From positions 124,001-188,000 of the forward strand of contig NZ_CP058316.1 of the NCBI RefSeq assembly GCF_013389665.1: DNA of 64,000 bases, given 5' to 3'. The position numbers and the translations under genes are program-made. How positions within the stretch are numbered: the stretch's first letter is position 1; every line of letters starts with the position of its first letter. Shown piece after piece: positions 7,704 through 19,067 of this stretch. Below the pieces are notes generated by a model. It searched no databases and had not been told where the DNA came from. It worked only from the letters and a program-made list of their open reading frames with translations. This DNA is from Microbacterium oleivorans (lineage in GTDB: Bacteria; Actinomycetota; Actinomycetes; Actinomycetales; Microbacteriaceae).

Positions 7704-10220
7704 GTGATGGCCGACGATCGCAACGACAACCAGACCTCCGACGACGCGGCGCCTCAGGACCCGGCTGCGGCCGAGCTCGCAGACGCCGTGACCTCCATCG
7801 ACGCGGTCGAGGAGCACATCGACAGCGGACGGGCCTCGGACGACGCGCACCCCGACTCCCCGTCAGGCGATGCTCCGGCCGAGTCCATGGGTGCCGAAGC
7901 TGTTCCCTCCGAGCCCGCGGCGGCGCCGGACGAGAGCGACGTCGCACCGTCGCAGGCGCCCGACGGCACGGAACCCGACCCTGCTCCGGCGGAGCCGGAA
8001 GCGGAACCGGAGGAAGCTCCGGCAGAGCCGGACGCGACGGCGGAGCCGGCGGCATCGCCGGAGCCCGAGGCGGCCGCAGCGCCGGAGCCGGGAACGATCC
8101 CCCCCGAGCCCGCCCCGGAGGAGTCCGTCGTCGCCGAGAGCCCCGAGCCGACGTCGGATGAGCCGGTCACCGCGGTGTCGCTGGGGTTGCTGCCTGCCGA
8201 GTTCGTCTCCGCCGTCTCGACCGAGCTCCACTTCTACGCGCCCGCCGTCGCGCCGCTGCCGCCGGTCACCGACGACACCGACGACGACACCGCTCCCGCC
8301 GGAGCCGGGTCCACCGGTTCGCGCCGACGGGGAGGCCGCCGCCGTGGCGGCGCCGGAGCCGACGAGCCCGCCGAGCAGGCGGCGCCGCGCCAGCGCGCCG
8401 TCGAGCTGATCACCGAGCCGCAGCGGATCAAGGGCTCGACGCGGCTCGAGGCCAAGAAGCAGCGTCGCCGCGACGGCCGCGAGGCCGGGCGCCGCCGCAC
8501 CGTCGTGACCGAGGCGGAATTCCTGGCGCGCCGCGAGGCGGTGGACCGCGACATGATCGTGCGCTCCAAGGGCGGCCGGATCCAGATCGCGGTTCTCGAG
8601 GACAATGTGCTCGTCGAGCACTACGTGGCCCGCAACCAGGACGCCTCGCTGATCGGCAACGTCTACCTCGGTCGCGTCCAGAACGTCCTCCCGAGCATGG
8701 AGGCCGCCTTCGTCGACATCGGCCGCGGCCGCAACGCGGTCCTGTACTCGGGAGAGGTCGACTGGGACGCCGTCGAGACCGGCAACCAGCCGCGCCGCAT
8801 CGAACTCGCCCTCAAGTCGGGCGACCGGGTCCTCGTCCAGGTCACCAAGGACCCCGTCGGCCACAAGGGCGCTCGCCTGACCAGTCAGATCTCGCTCCCG
8901 GGACGCTACCTCGTGTACGTGCCGGGTGGCGCGATGAACGGGATCTCGCGCAAGCTGCCCGACACCGAGCGCGCTCGCCTCAAGCGCATCCTCAAGGAGG
9001 TGCTCCCCGAGTCCAGTGGCGTCATCGTCCGCACGGCCGCCGAGGGCGCGACGGAGGAGCAGCTGACCCGCGACGTCCAGAGGCTCACTTCGCAGTGGGA
9101 GCACATCAGTGCCCAGCTCGAGAAGATCCAGGCCCCCGCGCTGCTGCATTCCGAGCCCGACCTTCTCGTCAAGATCGTGCGCGACGTCTTCAACGAGGAC
9201 TTCTCGCGCATGCTCATCCAGGGTGACGACGCGCACGAGACGATCACCTCGTACCTCGCCGGCGTCGCCCCCGACCTCCTCGAGCGGATCGAGAAGTACG
9301 AGGACGAGCAGGACCCGTTCGACGCCTTCCGCGTGACCGAGCAGATCGAGAAGGCGCTGGACCGCAAGGTGTGGTTGCCCTCGGGCGGCTCGCTCGTCAT
9401 CGACCGCACCGAGGCGATGACGGTCGTCGACGTCAACACCGGCAAGTTCGTCGGTTCGGGCGGCAACCTCGAAGAGACGGTGACGAAGAACAACCTCGAG
9501 GCCGCCGAGGAGATCGTCCGTCAGCTGCGTCTTCGCGACATCGGCGGCATCATCGTGGTCGACTTCATCGACATGGTGCTCGAGTCCAACAGGGATCTCG
9601 TGCTGCGCCGGCTCATCGAGTGCCTCAGCCGCGACAGAACCAAGCACCAGGTCGCCGAGGTCACCTCGCTCGGACTCGTGCAGATGACGCGCAAGAAGCT
9701 CGGACTCGGACTCCTCGAGACCTTCAGCGAGGCATGCGAGGTCTGCGCCGGACGCGGCGTGATCGTCCACCACGACCCGGTGGTCAAGCACCGCGGCGCC
9801 TCCGCGCAGAACGGCAACGGATCGTCTCGCCGCGGCGGCGGCGGTCGAGGCGGCAACGCCAATCCGGCGCCGGCGCCGGCCAACGGCGGGACCCATGTGA
9901 TCACGGAGGGCGCGAAGTCGGCGCTTGCCCAGATCGCGGCGTCGACCATCGTGGCCAGCGCCGCCGACGAGGATGCCGAGATCATCGCGCCCGAGTCCGT
10001 GCCCGAGCCCGACGCGGCGCCGACCGAACGGCCCAAGAAGCCGCGTCGCAAGAAGTCCGAGCCGAAGGCCCCCCGCACGGAGAAGGACCTGTTGCTCGAT
10101 TCCGTGCTCAACGCCCTCCCCGAGCCGAAGGCTCCCGGGCAGGGTCGCGGCCGCCGACGGGTCACCACGGCAGCGCTCAGCGGGACACCGATCTCGGCCG
10201 CTCCCGCCTCGGAGGACTGA
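7704..10220 (+). CDS. rne: ribonuclease E/G family protein
   Basis: Single-strand endoribonuclease for mRNA decay and rRNA/tRNA processing. 838 residues. Residues 1 to about 180 are an acidic, Pro/Ala/Glu-rich, presumably disordered extension, followed by an Arg-rich patch (RRGGRRRGG). The S1 domain begins near residue 300 (GNVYLGRVQNVLPSMEAAFVD). The catalytic DNase I-like region contains VVDVNTGKF near residue 575, with a metal-binding Asp. The zinc-link CEVCAGRG is near residue 678. The C-terminal tail is again low-complexity and basic. GTG 7704 is 7 nt after GAGGAG; ATG 7707 is an equally possible start. Confidence 0.93.
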   Translation: MMADDRNDNQTSDDAAPQDPAAAELADAVTSIDAVEEHIDSGRASDDAHPDSPSGDAPAESMGAEAVPSEPAAAPDESDVAPSQAPDGTEPDPAPAEPEAEPEEAPAEPDATAEPAASPEPEAAAAPEPGTIPPEPAPEESVVAESPEPTSDEPVTAVSLGLLPAEFVSAVSTELHFYAPAVAPLPPVTDDTDDDTAPAGAGSTGSRRRGGRRRGGAGADEPAEQAAPRQRAVELITEPQRIKGSTRLEAKKQRRRDGREAGRRRTVVTEAEFLARREAVDRDMIVRSKGGRIQIAVLEDNVLVEHYVARNQDASLIGNVYLGRVQNVLPSMEAAFVDIGRGRNAVLYSGEVDWDAVETGNQPRRIELALKSGDRVLVQVTKDPVGHKGARLTSQISLPGRYLVYVPGGAMNGISRKLPDTERARLKRILKEVLPESSGVIVRTAAEGATEEQLTRDVQRLTSQWEHISAQLEKIQAPALLHSEPDLLVKIVRDVFNEDFSRMLIQGDDAHETITSYLAGVAPDLLERIEKYEDEQDPFDAFRVTEQIEKALDRKVWLPSGGSLVIDRTEAMTVVDVNTGKFVGSGGNLEETVTKNNLEAAEEIVRQLRLRDIGGIIVVDFIDMVLESNRDLVLRRLIECLSRDRTKHQVAEVTSLGLVQMTRKKLGLGLLETFSEACEVCAGRGVIVHHDPVVKHRGASAQNGNGSSRRGGGGRGGNANPAPAPANGGTHVITEGAKSALAQIAASTIVASAADEDAEIIAPESVPEPDAAPTERPKKPRRKKSEPKAPRTEKDLLLDSVLNALPEPKAPGQGRGRRRVTTAALSGTPISAAPASED

Positions 10221-10238
10221 GGCGGCAGCCACCCGTCT

Positions 10239-10276
10239 CGAACGCCGCGGCCCGCTCTCAGCGGCCGCGGCGTTCG
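10239..10276. terminator. bidirectional hairpin between rne and DUF4031
   Basis: A 14-bp perfect stem (10239-10252 with 10263-10276; CGAACGCCGCGGCC and its complement) with a 10-nt loop. It overlaps the 3' end of the convergent DUF4031 gene. It has no U tract, so it is a structural rather than classical intrinsic terminator. Confidence 0.6.
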
Positions 10277-10530
10277 CGTGCGGTCACGCGCAGTCCCGAC
10301 GCGATGAGGCGCCGCACGAGCTCGTGCCCGGATACGTGCTGCGCCCCGCCCGCGACCAGTCGATCGAACGCGACGTCGGGCACGTCGTAGTGGTCGAGGT
10401 CGAAGCTGCGCGAGGGAAGATCGTGGCGACGGGCGAAGGCGTGCAGCTCGTCCAGGTCGGTGTCGCTGACCAGGTGCGACCACAGTCGGCCATGAGCCGG
10501 CCACCGCGGGTCGTCGATGAGGATCGCCAT
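10258..10530 (-). CDS. DUF4031 domain protein
   Basis: A 90-residue protein starting [22 protein letters not shown] and containing [11 protein letters not shown] and [10 protein letters not shown], the conserved core of DUF4031. The function is unknown and no catalytic assignment can be made. TAGGAT (10537-10542, opposite strand) lies exactly 6 nt before the ATG, suggesting a leaderless monocistronic mRNA. The stop codon lies inside the shared terminator hairpin. Confidence 0.8.
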   Translation of the reverse strand: MAILIDDPRWPAHGRLWSHLVSDTDLDELHAFARRHDLPSRSFDLDHYDVPDVAFDRLVAGGAQHVSGHELVRRLIASGLRVTARERRGR

Positions 10531-10590
10531 GGTCCGATCCTACGAAGCGCCGCGGTGCGGCCGGCTCGCCGCGACACACCCGGCCGCCCT

Positions 10591-10620
10591 TTTGCCGGAT
10601 CACGATGCATCCGGTAAAGT
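10591..10620 (+). promoter_or_regulatory. candidate promoter of rplU-rpmA
   Basis: TTTGCC (10591-10596), an 18-bp spacer and TAAAGT (10615-10620) resemble a housekeeping sigma promoter. The resulting leader of about 135 nt before rplU could hold autoregulatory structure, as is usual for ribosomal protein operons; no known leader class was identified. Confidence 0.5.
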
Positions 10621-10762
10621 GGACCCTTGGTGCAGCGAGTTCGTCGACGTGCTGTCACGATACCGACTCGGCCACAGGATCATCTGGGGCGTGCGCACCA
10701 CGACTTTCCAGTCTCGCAAAGACAACCGGAGCCGTGCGCTCCACAGAAGAAACAGGTGTGAA

Positions 10763-11071
10763 GTGGTTTACGCAGTTGTGCGCGCCGGCGGCCGTCAGGA
10801 GAAGGTCGAGGTCGGCACGATCGTCGTCCTGGACCGTCAGGCGGCTCGTATCGGTGACAAGCTCGAGCTTCCCGCCGTCCTCCTCGTCGACGGCGACGCC
10901 GTGACCACCGACGCTGACAAGCTCGCGAAGGTCACGGTCACCGCCGAGGTTCTCGGTGAAGAGCGCGGCCCGAAGATCGTGATCCAGAAGTTCAAGAACA
11001 AGACCGGCTACAAGAAGCGCCAGGGACACCGTCAGGACCTCACGCGCGTCAAGATCACCGGCATCAAGTAA
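10763..11071 (+). CDS. rplU: 50S ribosomal protein L21
   Basis: Component of the large ribosomal subunit that binds 23S rRNA. 102 residues, standard length: [17 protein letters not shown] at the start, then [15 protein letters not shown] and a TRVKITGI ending. The start is GTG at 10763, after a purine-rich AGAAGAAACAGG. It is followed 17 nt later by rpmA, the usual L21-L27 operon, ahead of obgE. Confidence 0.97.
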   Translation: MVYAVVRAGGRQEKVEVGTIVVLDRQAARIGDKLELPAVLLVDGDAVTTDADKLAKVTVTAEVLGEERGPKIVIQKFKNKTGYKKRQGHRQDLTRVKITGIK

Positions 11072-11088
11072 GCCAGGGAGACGCAGAG

Positions 11089-11346
11089 ATGGCACACAAA
11101 AAGGGCGCAAGCTCCACCCGCAACGGTCGTGACTCCAACGCTCAGCGCCTCGGCGTGAAGCGCTTCGGTGGTCAGGCCGTCCTCGCCGGCGAGATCCTCG
11201 TCCGCCAGCGCGGCACCCACTTCCACCCCGGCGCCAACGTCGGACGCGGTGGCGACGACACGCTGTTCGCTCTGTCTGCGGGCGCTGTCGAGTTCGGCAC
11301 GAAGGGCGGCCGCAAGGTCGTCAACATCGTGGCGGCCGCCGAGTAA
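11089..11346 (+). CDS. rpmA: 50S ribosomal protein L27
   Basis: Large-subunit protein whose N-terminal tail reaches the peptidyl transferase centre. 85 residues, starting [15 protein letters not shown] and containing [22 protein letters not shown]. The N-terminus begins directly with the mature sequence; there is no Firmicutes-type cleaved extension. GGGAG lies just upstream. A strong terminator follows. Confidence 0.97.
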   Translation: MAHKKGASSTRNGRDSNAQRLGVKRFGGQAVLAGEILVRQRGTHFHPGANVGRGGDDTLFALSAGAVEFGTKGGRKVVNIVAAAE

Positions 11347-13757
<2,411 letters not shown>

Positions 13758-13768
13758 GCGCTCGTCGA

Positions 13769-13774
13769 TAGACT
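13769..13774 (+). promoter_or_regulatory. candidate -10 of proA (leaderless)
   Basis: TAGACT, then 6 nt (GGGCGG), then ATG 13781. This spacing puts the transcription start at the A of the start codon. Confidence 0.55.
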
Positions 13775-13780
13775 GGGCGG

Positions 13781-15043
13781 ATGACCACCGCCGTCGCCTC
13801 GGACGTCGCCGACCGCCTCCGCTCGGCCAAACGCGCCGCCCGCACGATCGGGCTTCTCGACGACGCGGCCAAGACCCGGCTGCTGCACGGGATCTCCGAC
13901 GAGCTCCTGCGGCAGACCCCCACGATCGTCGCGGCGAACGCCGAGGACCTCGCGCGCGGGGATGCCGAGGGGATCACGGCCGGTCTGCGCGACCGGCTGC
14001 TTCTGGATGCCCACCGGGTCTCCGCTCTCGCGGACGCCGTGCGCGATGTCGCGGAGCTTCCCGATCCGGTGGGGCACGTTCTCGACGAGCGTGAGCTCCC
14101 GAACGGCGTGCGGCTGCAGAAGGTCACGGTGCCCTTCGGCGTCGTCGCCTCCATCTACGAGGCGCGGCCCAATGTGACCGTCGACATCGCGGCGCTCGCG
14201 CTGCGCTCCGGAAACGCCGTCGCCTTGCGGGGTGGATCGGCCGCCGCGGCGACCAACGCCGCGCTCATCGCGGCCATGCGGACCGCCCTGGATGCCGCCG
14301 GCGTCGACGCCGACGGCATCCAGACGGTCGACGACCTCGGCCGCGACGGCGCTCGAGCGCTCATGCGCGCCCGTGGCCTGGTCGATGTGCTCGTGCCGCG
14401 CGGCAGCGCTCAGCTCATCGAGACGGTCGTGATGGAGTCCACCGTCCCGGTGATCGAGACCGGCGCCGGGGTCGTCCACATCGTGCTCGATGCGACTGCT
14501 CCGCTGGACTGGGCGCGGGACATCGTGGTCAACGCCAAGGTGCAGCGCCCGAGCGTGTGCAACTCGGTCGAGACGGTCCTGGTGGTGCGCGAGGCCGCCG
14601 AGCGGCTGGTGCCCCCCGTGTCGGAGGCGCTGAGTGCGGCGGGTGTGACCATCCATGGCGACGACGAGGTGCGACGGCTCTTCGCCCAGGCCGAGGTCGC
14701 CACCGAGGACGACTGGGCGACGGAGCACATGAGCCTGGACATCTCGATGCGCGTCGTCGACGACCTCGACGAGGCGCTCGACCACATCCGGCAGTACTCG
14801 ACGATGCACACCGAGTCGATCGTGACGACCGACGAGGCCAACGCCGAGCGGTTCTTGGCCGAGGTGGATGCCGCGGTCGTCATGTCCAACGCATCGACGC
14901 GCTTCACCGATGGCGGCGAGTTCGGCTTCGGCGCCGAGGTGGGGATCTCGACCCAGAAGCTGCACGCGCGGGGGCCGATGGGGCTGCCGGAGCTCACGAG
15001 CACGAAGTGGCTCGCGCGCGGCGCCGGACAGACCCGCTCCTGA
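13781..15043 (+). CDS. proA: glutamate-5-semialdehyde dehydrogenase
   Basis: Reduces gamma-glutamyl phosphate to glutamate semialdehyde with NADPH, the second step of proline synthesis. 420 residues, standard. Family motifs include VPFGVVASIYEARPNVTVD, the nucleotide-fold region ALRSGNAVALRGGSAA, and the catalytic-cysteine segment KVQRPSVCNSVETVLV. VMSNASTRFTDGGEFGFGAEVGIST is the conserved C-terminal block. It may be read from obgE-proB and also from the leaderless box at 13769. Confidence 0.97.
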   Translation: MTTAVASDVADRLRSAKRAARTIGLLDDAAKTRLLHGISDELLRQTPTIVAANAEDLARGDAEGITAGLRDRLLLDAHRVSALADAVRDVAELPDPVGHVLDERELPNGVRLQKVTVPFGVVASIYEARPNVTVDIAALALRSGNAVALRGGSAAAATNAALIAAMRTALDAAGVDADGIQTVDDLGRDGARALMRARGLVDVLVPRGSAQLIETVVMESTVPVIETGAGVVHIVLDATAPLDWARDIVVNAKVQRPSVCNSVETVLVVREAAERLVPPVSEALSAAGVTIHGDDEVRRLFAQAEVATEDDWATEHMSLDISMRVVDDLDEALDHIRQYSTMHTESIVTTDEANAERFLAEVDAAVVMSNASTRFTDGGEFGFGAEVGISTQKLHARGPMGLPELTSTKWLARGAGQTRS

Positions 15044-15047
15044 CCGC

Positions 15048-15053
15048 CTAAAC
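15048..15053 (+). promoter_or_regulatory. candidate -10 upstream of the small membrane protein and nadD
   Basis: TAAACT just after the proA stop, with a leader of about 32 nt before the ATG at 15092. It would drive 15092-17448. No clear -35 was seen. Confidence 0.4.
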
Positions 15054-15091
15054 TGGACCTTGCGCCGCCGCGCGAAACGAACGGAGCCCCG

Positions 15092-15319
15092 ATGACCCTC
15101 GCCACGATCACCGCATTCGCCGCCGAGCAGACGGAGCATCACGGCAACGTCCAGGCGGAGACGATGATCTTCGGCGTGATCGCCCTGGTCATCTTCCTCT
15201 CGCTCGGGCTCGTGACGCTGTCGTACCGCAACGTCGCCAACCGGCACGCCGGCAAGGCCGACGCGTACGCCGCGGCGAACGGGCGCGAACTGACGCAATC
15301 GGGGAACGGCCACCACTGA
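15092..15319 (+). CDS. small single-pass membrane protein of unknown function
   Basis: 75 residues. One membrane helix (about 25-44, [21 protein letters not shown]) separates an N-terminal region ending in EHHGNVQAE from a basic, His-ended tail. GGAGCC lies just before the ATG. It stands between proA and nadD, 10 bp ahead of nadD, so it is probably cotranscribed with it. No function can be assigned. Confidence 0.75.
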   Translation: MTLATITAFAAEQTEHHGNVQAETMIFGVIALVIFLSLGLVTLSYRNVANRHAGKADAYAAANGRELTQSGNGHH

Positions 15320-15329
15320 GGCCGAACCG

Positions 15330-15926
15330 ATGACGGGAACGCGTGCGCCGCGTATCGGCGTGATGGGCGGCACGTTCGACCCGGTTCATCACGGTCACCT
15401 CGTGGCCGCCAGCGAGGTCGCGCAGTCGTTCGATCTCGATGAGGTCGTCTTCGTGCCCACGGGCACACCGTGGCAGAAGTCCTACGTGTCGCCCGGCGAG
15501 CATCGCTACCTCATGACCGTCATCGCTACCGCGTCCAACCCGATGTTCACGGTCAGCCGGGTCGACATCGATCGGGACGGCCCGACCTATACGATCGACA
15601 CCCTGCGCGATCTGAAGGCGCAGCGCCCCGATGCGGACTTCTTCTTCATCACCGGCGCCGATGCCATCGCGCAGATTCTCAGCTGGAGGAACCATGATGA
15701 ACTGTGGGAGCTCGCCCACTTCGTCGCGGTCTCCCGTCCGGGCCACACCCTCAGCAGCGCGGGTCTGCCGAGCGAGCACGTGAGTCTGCTCGAGATTCCC
15801 GCGCTGGCGATCTCGTCCACCGACTGCCGGGCACGCGTCGGGCGGGGCCACCCGGTGTGGTATCTCGTCCCCGACGGGGTCGTCCAATACATTGCGAAGC
15901 ATCACCTCTATCGGAGCAAGGCATGA
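15330..15926 (+). CDS. nadD: nicotinate-nucleotide adenylyltransferase
   Basis: Makes deamido-NAD from nicotinate mononucleotide and ATP. 198 residues, typical size. The nucleotidyltransferase signature [12 protein letters not shown] is at residues 13-24. PTGTPWQKS binds substrate, and the [10 protein letters not shown] segment is the family's ISSTxxR motif. The stop overlaps the next gene by ATGA. Gene order nadD - tail-anchored protein - rsfS matches the nadD-rsfS linkage common in bacteria. Confidence 0.95.
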   Translation: MTGTRAPRIGVMGGTFDPVHHGHLVAASEVAQSFDLDEVVFVPTGTPWQKSYVSPGEHRYLMTVIATASNPMFTVSRVDIDRDGPTYTIDTLRDLKAQRPDADFFFITGADAIAQILSWRNHDELWELAHFVAVSRPGHTLSSAGLPSEHVSLLEIPALAISSTDCRARVGRGHPVWYLVPDGVVQYIAKHHLYRSKA

Positions 15927-17062
15927 GCGACACTGAGCACCAGCCACCGACTCCGCAGCTCACGCGTCGACAACTGCGCGAGCTGCGCAACACGGCGTCC
16001 ACCCCGATCATCGTCGACCCCACAGCCTCCGACGAGGCCGGTGCCACCGGGTCCGAGCAACCGGCGGCCTCCGCGCCGCTTCCGCGTCCCGCGGATCCCG
16101 TGGATCTGCCGCCGGCGCCCGTGCCTCAGACATCGGTCGATCTCGGCGCCCCGGCTCTCACGCGACGGCAGGCCCGCCTGCAGGAGAAGATCCGCACGGC
16201 CTCGATCCCTGTGATCACCGCGACCGGCGAGCACAGGACTCTGCCGGGGGCCGCCGAGCGGGACGCCGATGCGGAGATGCCGGTGGCCGACGCGTCGACC
16301 GACGAGACCGCGCCCGACGAGACCTCCGAACACCAGGCCCCCGTCGCTCAGTCCGCTCCCGACGGCGTCTCCACCGACACTGCGCAGCCCGTCGATTCCG
16401 AGCTCGACTCCGTGATCGACGCCACCATCGACGAGGAGCCCTCGAGGACGGCCGAGAACCACGACCACGAGGCGTCTTCGACGGCCGAGGCCTCGACGGG
16501 CGAGGGCTCCGGGATCGCGTCGGACGGCGAGCCGGAGGCGGATGCCGAGGCCGAACGCCACGTCGTCTCGGAGGATCTCGGTGCCGAGCTGCTCGCCGGC
16601 GACGCGATCTCGACCGATGTTCCGGCGTCCTTCGACCAGCTCCTGTCGCGCAGCGCCGCCGCGACCGGCGCGTTCACCACACCGAACGCCCTGATCCTCA
16701 CTCAGACCCCCGACGGCGGCCCCCTCGTCGCGCCCGTCACGGCGACGGGCGAGGTCCTCATCACCGGCACCTTCACCCTGCCGGAGCGTTTCGGCTCGAC
16801 CGGGGTGATCCCGGGATCGGCCGACGGCAAGGAGGTCGATGCGATCCTCGTCGACGGTGAGCTGCCGGCCTCCTCATCGCCCACCCCCATCGCCGCCAGT
16901 GCGGCCATTTCCACAATCAAGAGCGCGGAGGACGTCATCCGTCCGCCGGCACCCGAGAAGGGCAGCCGCTGGACGGTCGCCCTCGCCATCACCGCCGGTG
17001 CCCTCGCCGTGCTGCTGGCCGGTGTGCTGATCGTCGCGCTCGTCACAGGAGTCTTCCAATGA
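15923..17062 (+). CDS. tail-anchored membrane protein with a duplicated LTRRQ motif
   Basis: 379 residues, not recognised as a named family. Residues 1 to about 345 are low-complexity, acidic and Ala/Pro/Glu-rich; a single membrane helix closes the protein (about 352-377, [23 protein letters not shown]), so the bulk is probably cytoplasmic. A short motif occurs twice: [18 protein letters not shown] (13-30) and [20 protein letters not shown] (79-98), suggesting a repeated docking site. It overlaps nadD by ATGA and rsfS by 4 bp, so the three are translated together. The function is unknown. Confidence 0.8.
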   Translation: MSDTEHQPPTPQLTRRQLRELRNTASTPIIVDPTASDEAGATGSEQPAASAPLPRPADPVDLPPAPVPQTSVDLGAPALTRRQARLQEKIRTASIPVITATGEHRTLPGAAERDADAEMPVADASTDETAPDETSEHQAPVAQSAPDGVSTDTAQPVDSELDSVIDATIDEEPSRTAENHDHEASSTAEASTGEGSGIASDGEPEADAEAERHVVSEDLGAELLAGDAISTDVPASFDQLLSRSAAATGAFTTPNALILTQTPDGGPLVAPVTATGEVLITGTFTLPERFGSTGVIPGSADGKEVDAILVDGELPASSSPTPIAASAAISTIKSAEDVIRPPAPEKGSRWTVALAITAGALAVLLAGVLIVALVTGVFQ

Positions 17063-17448
17063 GTTCACCAGCAGTCATCGAGATGGTCGGCGTCGCCGCC
17101 GCAGCCGCGGACGCGAAGGGCGGGGAGGATCTCGTCGCCCTCGACGTGTCGCAGCCCCTTCCGCTCGTCGATGCGTTCCTCCTCGTCAGCGGTAGCAGCG
17201 AGCGCAACGTCGCCGCGATCGCCGACGCCGTCGAGGAGAGCATGCTCGAGGCGGGACACAAGCGGCTGCGCCGCGAGGGACGCGGTGAGTCGCGTTGGGT
17301 CCTGATCGACTTCGGCGACCTCGTGGTGCACGTGTTCCACGAGGAGGAGCGCATCTACTACGGTCTCGAGCGCCTCTGGAAGGACTGCCCGGTCATCCCG
17401 ATCGAGCTCCCCGTGGTCACGAGCACTCCCGGCGATGTAGTAGGCTGA
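17059..17448 (+). CDS. rsfS: ribosome silencing factor RsfS
   Basis: Binds L14 on the 50S subunit and blocks subunit joining when nutrients are scarce. 129 residues with the family core VDAFLLVSGSSERNVAAIADAVEE, then WVLIDFGDLVVHVFHEEERIYYGLERLW. The ATG overlaps the previous stop. A -10-like TAGGCT for the tRNA overlaps its end. Confidence 0.95.
   Translation: MSSPAVIEMVGVAAAAADAKGGEDLVALDVSQPLPLVDAFLLVSGSSERNVAAIADAVEESMLEAGHKRLRREGRGESRWVLIDFGDLVVHVFHEEERIYYGLERLWKDCPVIPIELPVVTSTPGDVVG
17441..17446 (+). promoter_or_regulatory. candidate -10 of tRNA-Ala
   Basis: TAGGCT overlaps the last codons of rsfS and lies 29 nt before the mature tRNA 5' end. This fits a separate tRNA promoter with a short 5' trailer. 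Confidence 0.4.
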
Positions 17449-17475
17449 ATGAGTTGCCGCGAGAGCGGTGACCAC

Positions 17476-17548
17476 GGGCCTGTGGCGCAGCTGGTAGCGC
17501 ACCTGCATGGCATGCAGGGGGTCAGGGGTTCGAGTCCCCTCAGGTCCA
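17476..17548 (+). tRNA. tRNA-Ala(GGC)
   Basis: A 73-nt cloverleaf. The acceptor stem GGGCCTG/CAGGTCC has one G-U pair, the anticodon arm is CCTGC-ATGGCAT-GCAGG with anticodon GGC, the T arm is GGGGTTCGAGTCCCC, and the discriminator is A. CCA is not encoded. The accessory region begins immediately downstream, and the recombinase remnant reads toward this tRNA, so its 3' end is a plausible attachment site. No second copy of the 3' end was found in the window. Confidence 0.96.
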
Positions 17549-17565
17549 CTTAACGCTTCATGTTC

Positions 17566-17599
17566 AAACACCGGTCCGCTTCCATGCGGGCCGGTGTTT
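17566..17599. terminator. terminator hairpin after tRNA-Ala
   Basis: AAACACCGGTCCGC (17566-17579) pairs with GCGGGCCGGTGTTT (17586-17599) with one wobble and a 6-nt loop. The A and T ends allow it to work in both directions, serving the tRNA and the converging recombinase remnant. Confidence 0.75.
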
Positions 17600-18319
17600 G
17601 TGTTCTGGCTCCGGTTCGCTGTCACGGTGTGATGGTGCTCGACGTGGTGCAGGGCTACGGGGTCGAGCATGGGCTCGAAGGTCGCGGTCGGGATCGCGAC
17701 GACCTGGTCGGTCGAGGTGATGTAGATCTTCTCGAAGAACGCCTGGTTGAACAGACGGCGGATGCTGTCTGTGGCCTGGGCGTAGACGGTGTGGCAGTCG
17801 CTGGCGACGTCGAGGGCCTCGTTCAGCTCGGCTTGCGCGTCGGCGTGGTCTGATTCTGCTGCTTCGAGTCGTTGTGCCACTCGGGTGAGTGCGGGGCCGA
17901 TCCGGTCTTGTTCTTCCTTGAGGAGGTCCAGCGGGATCGCTCCGGCGTAGTGGGCTTGCAGGAGCTTGTCGCGTTGGGCGAGGAGCTCGGCTCTGCTTGG
18001 CAAGGTCGTCTTTCTCGAACGTGGCCTGTGTAGTGAGGATGCTGAACTCTTCGGCGATGGACGCCCGGAGCGCCTCGACTGATGCGGGACGTGGCTGGAT
18101 GCGCGCGTAGTGGTCGATGATGAGCTGTTCGACCGTGTCGACGTGCATGGCCTCGCGGGTGCAGTTGTTGGCTTTGCTGGGCCTGGGGCTTGGCAGCATG
18201 ATTGTGAAGCGGCAGAGCTGATGCGATACACCGCCGTCAGATATCGACCATTGGCACAGAAACACGGACCACCCGCAGGCCGGGCACTCCCACCCCGACG
18301 AGCGATCGCGCATCACCAC
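17600..18319 (-). pseudogene. large serine recombinase, C-terminal remnant with a frameshift
   Basis: Two adjoining frames read as one serine-recombinase C-terminus. The first (from 18319) gives part of the zinc-ribbon region, then CTREAMHVDTVEQLIIDHY and EEFSILTTQATFEKDDLAKQ. Near 17998 the reading must move by one base to continue as AELLAQRDKLLQAHYAGAIP, LDLLKEEQDRIGPALTRV and FFEKIYITSTDQVVA, the coiled-coil and tail of the family. The N-terminal resolvase domain with the catalytic serine is missing, so the gene is dead. It marks a former integrative element at tRNA-Ala. The tRNA-proximal end is uncertain (17564-17620). Confidence 0.75.
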
Positions 18320-18500
18320 GAGGCAGCCCTGACAGCGCGGCTACTCCTGTCCCTGCTCCCGTCGTCCATCGCACGATGGTAGGGCGCCAGCCTCGGCCTC
18401 GGCCGCAGCCGCCGTAATCAACAATCGGCGCAGTTGTCCGGGAACGACGAGATCTCCGGCCTATATGGGTGACCGATTCTCACCGAACTCAGGAGTCACC

Positions 18501-19067
18501 ATGGTCGACTACTTCGACAGCCGCACCCCCCAGAACAACCCAAGATCGCTGCTCGGCCTGTCCCGGCAATGGGGGAGGCTCGACTACTCCGCCCTTTCGA
18601 GCCAGTATTTCGGCCGCGGCGTCATCCGGCTGATCGTGTTCCGTCCCGGTCTCACTGCCTCCGAGCGGCGCTGGGCAAACCTCTGGTGCGCGCTCGTTCA
18701 CCGGGAGCTCTGGACGCTCTACGTCCTACCCGTCGGTTTGCTGAGCCTCTGGGCACTCAGCCCGCTGCCGATGTGGGTGCGCATCCTCATCGCCGGCGTA
18801 GCGGCGATCGCTCTCATGGCGGCGCTGTGGTGGAAGACCCGGAAGGCGCTGGCCGACGTCCGGGACGTGCAAATCCGTGTGGAGGCCCGCAGCGGCGGCT
18901 CACCCCGAATCAACGGCGATATCCCTCTCCTCGAGGACGCCACAACCCGCCTCCTCGCGCTTGACGCGGACCGGCTGACCCCCGTGCAGTACGAAACGCG
19001 ATGGGGCGAGATCTACGACTGGTTGGGGTCGTTCCGCGCCCCCAAGAGCACGGAGGCTCAGCGATGA
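18501..19067 (+). CDS. DUF6611-like membrane protein
   Basis: 188 residues. ATG 18501 follows AGGAG by 5 nt. The N-terminal third (VDYFDSRTPQNNPRSLLGLS, then GRLDYSALSSQYFGRGVIRLIVFRP) is soluble. Two membrane helices follow (about 78-95, LWTLYVLPVGLLSLWAL; about 97-118, WVRILIAGVAAIALMAALWW), then a soluble tail ending in a WGEIYDWL segment. It resembles the DUF6611 proteins of actinobacteria; the name rests on general recall and the function is unknown. It overlaps the next gene by ATGA. Confidence 0.7.
   Translation: MVDYFDSRTPQNNPRSLLGLSRQWGRLDYSALSSQYFGRGVIRLIVFRPGLTASERRWANLWCALVHRELWTLYVLPVGLLSLWALSPLPMWVRILIAGVAAIALMAALWWKTRKALADVRDVQIRVEARSGGSPRINGDIPLLEDATTRLLALDADRLTPVQYETRWGEIYDWLGSFRAPKSTEAQR

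Noticed and set aside
17065..17563. Extension of the recombinase remnant frame through the tRNA and antisense to rsfS
   Set aside because: The GPEGTRTPDPLHAMQVRYQ-like translation is the antisense of the tRNA, a familiar artefact. The recombinase similarity ends before it.
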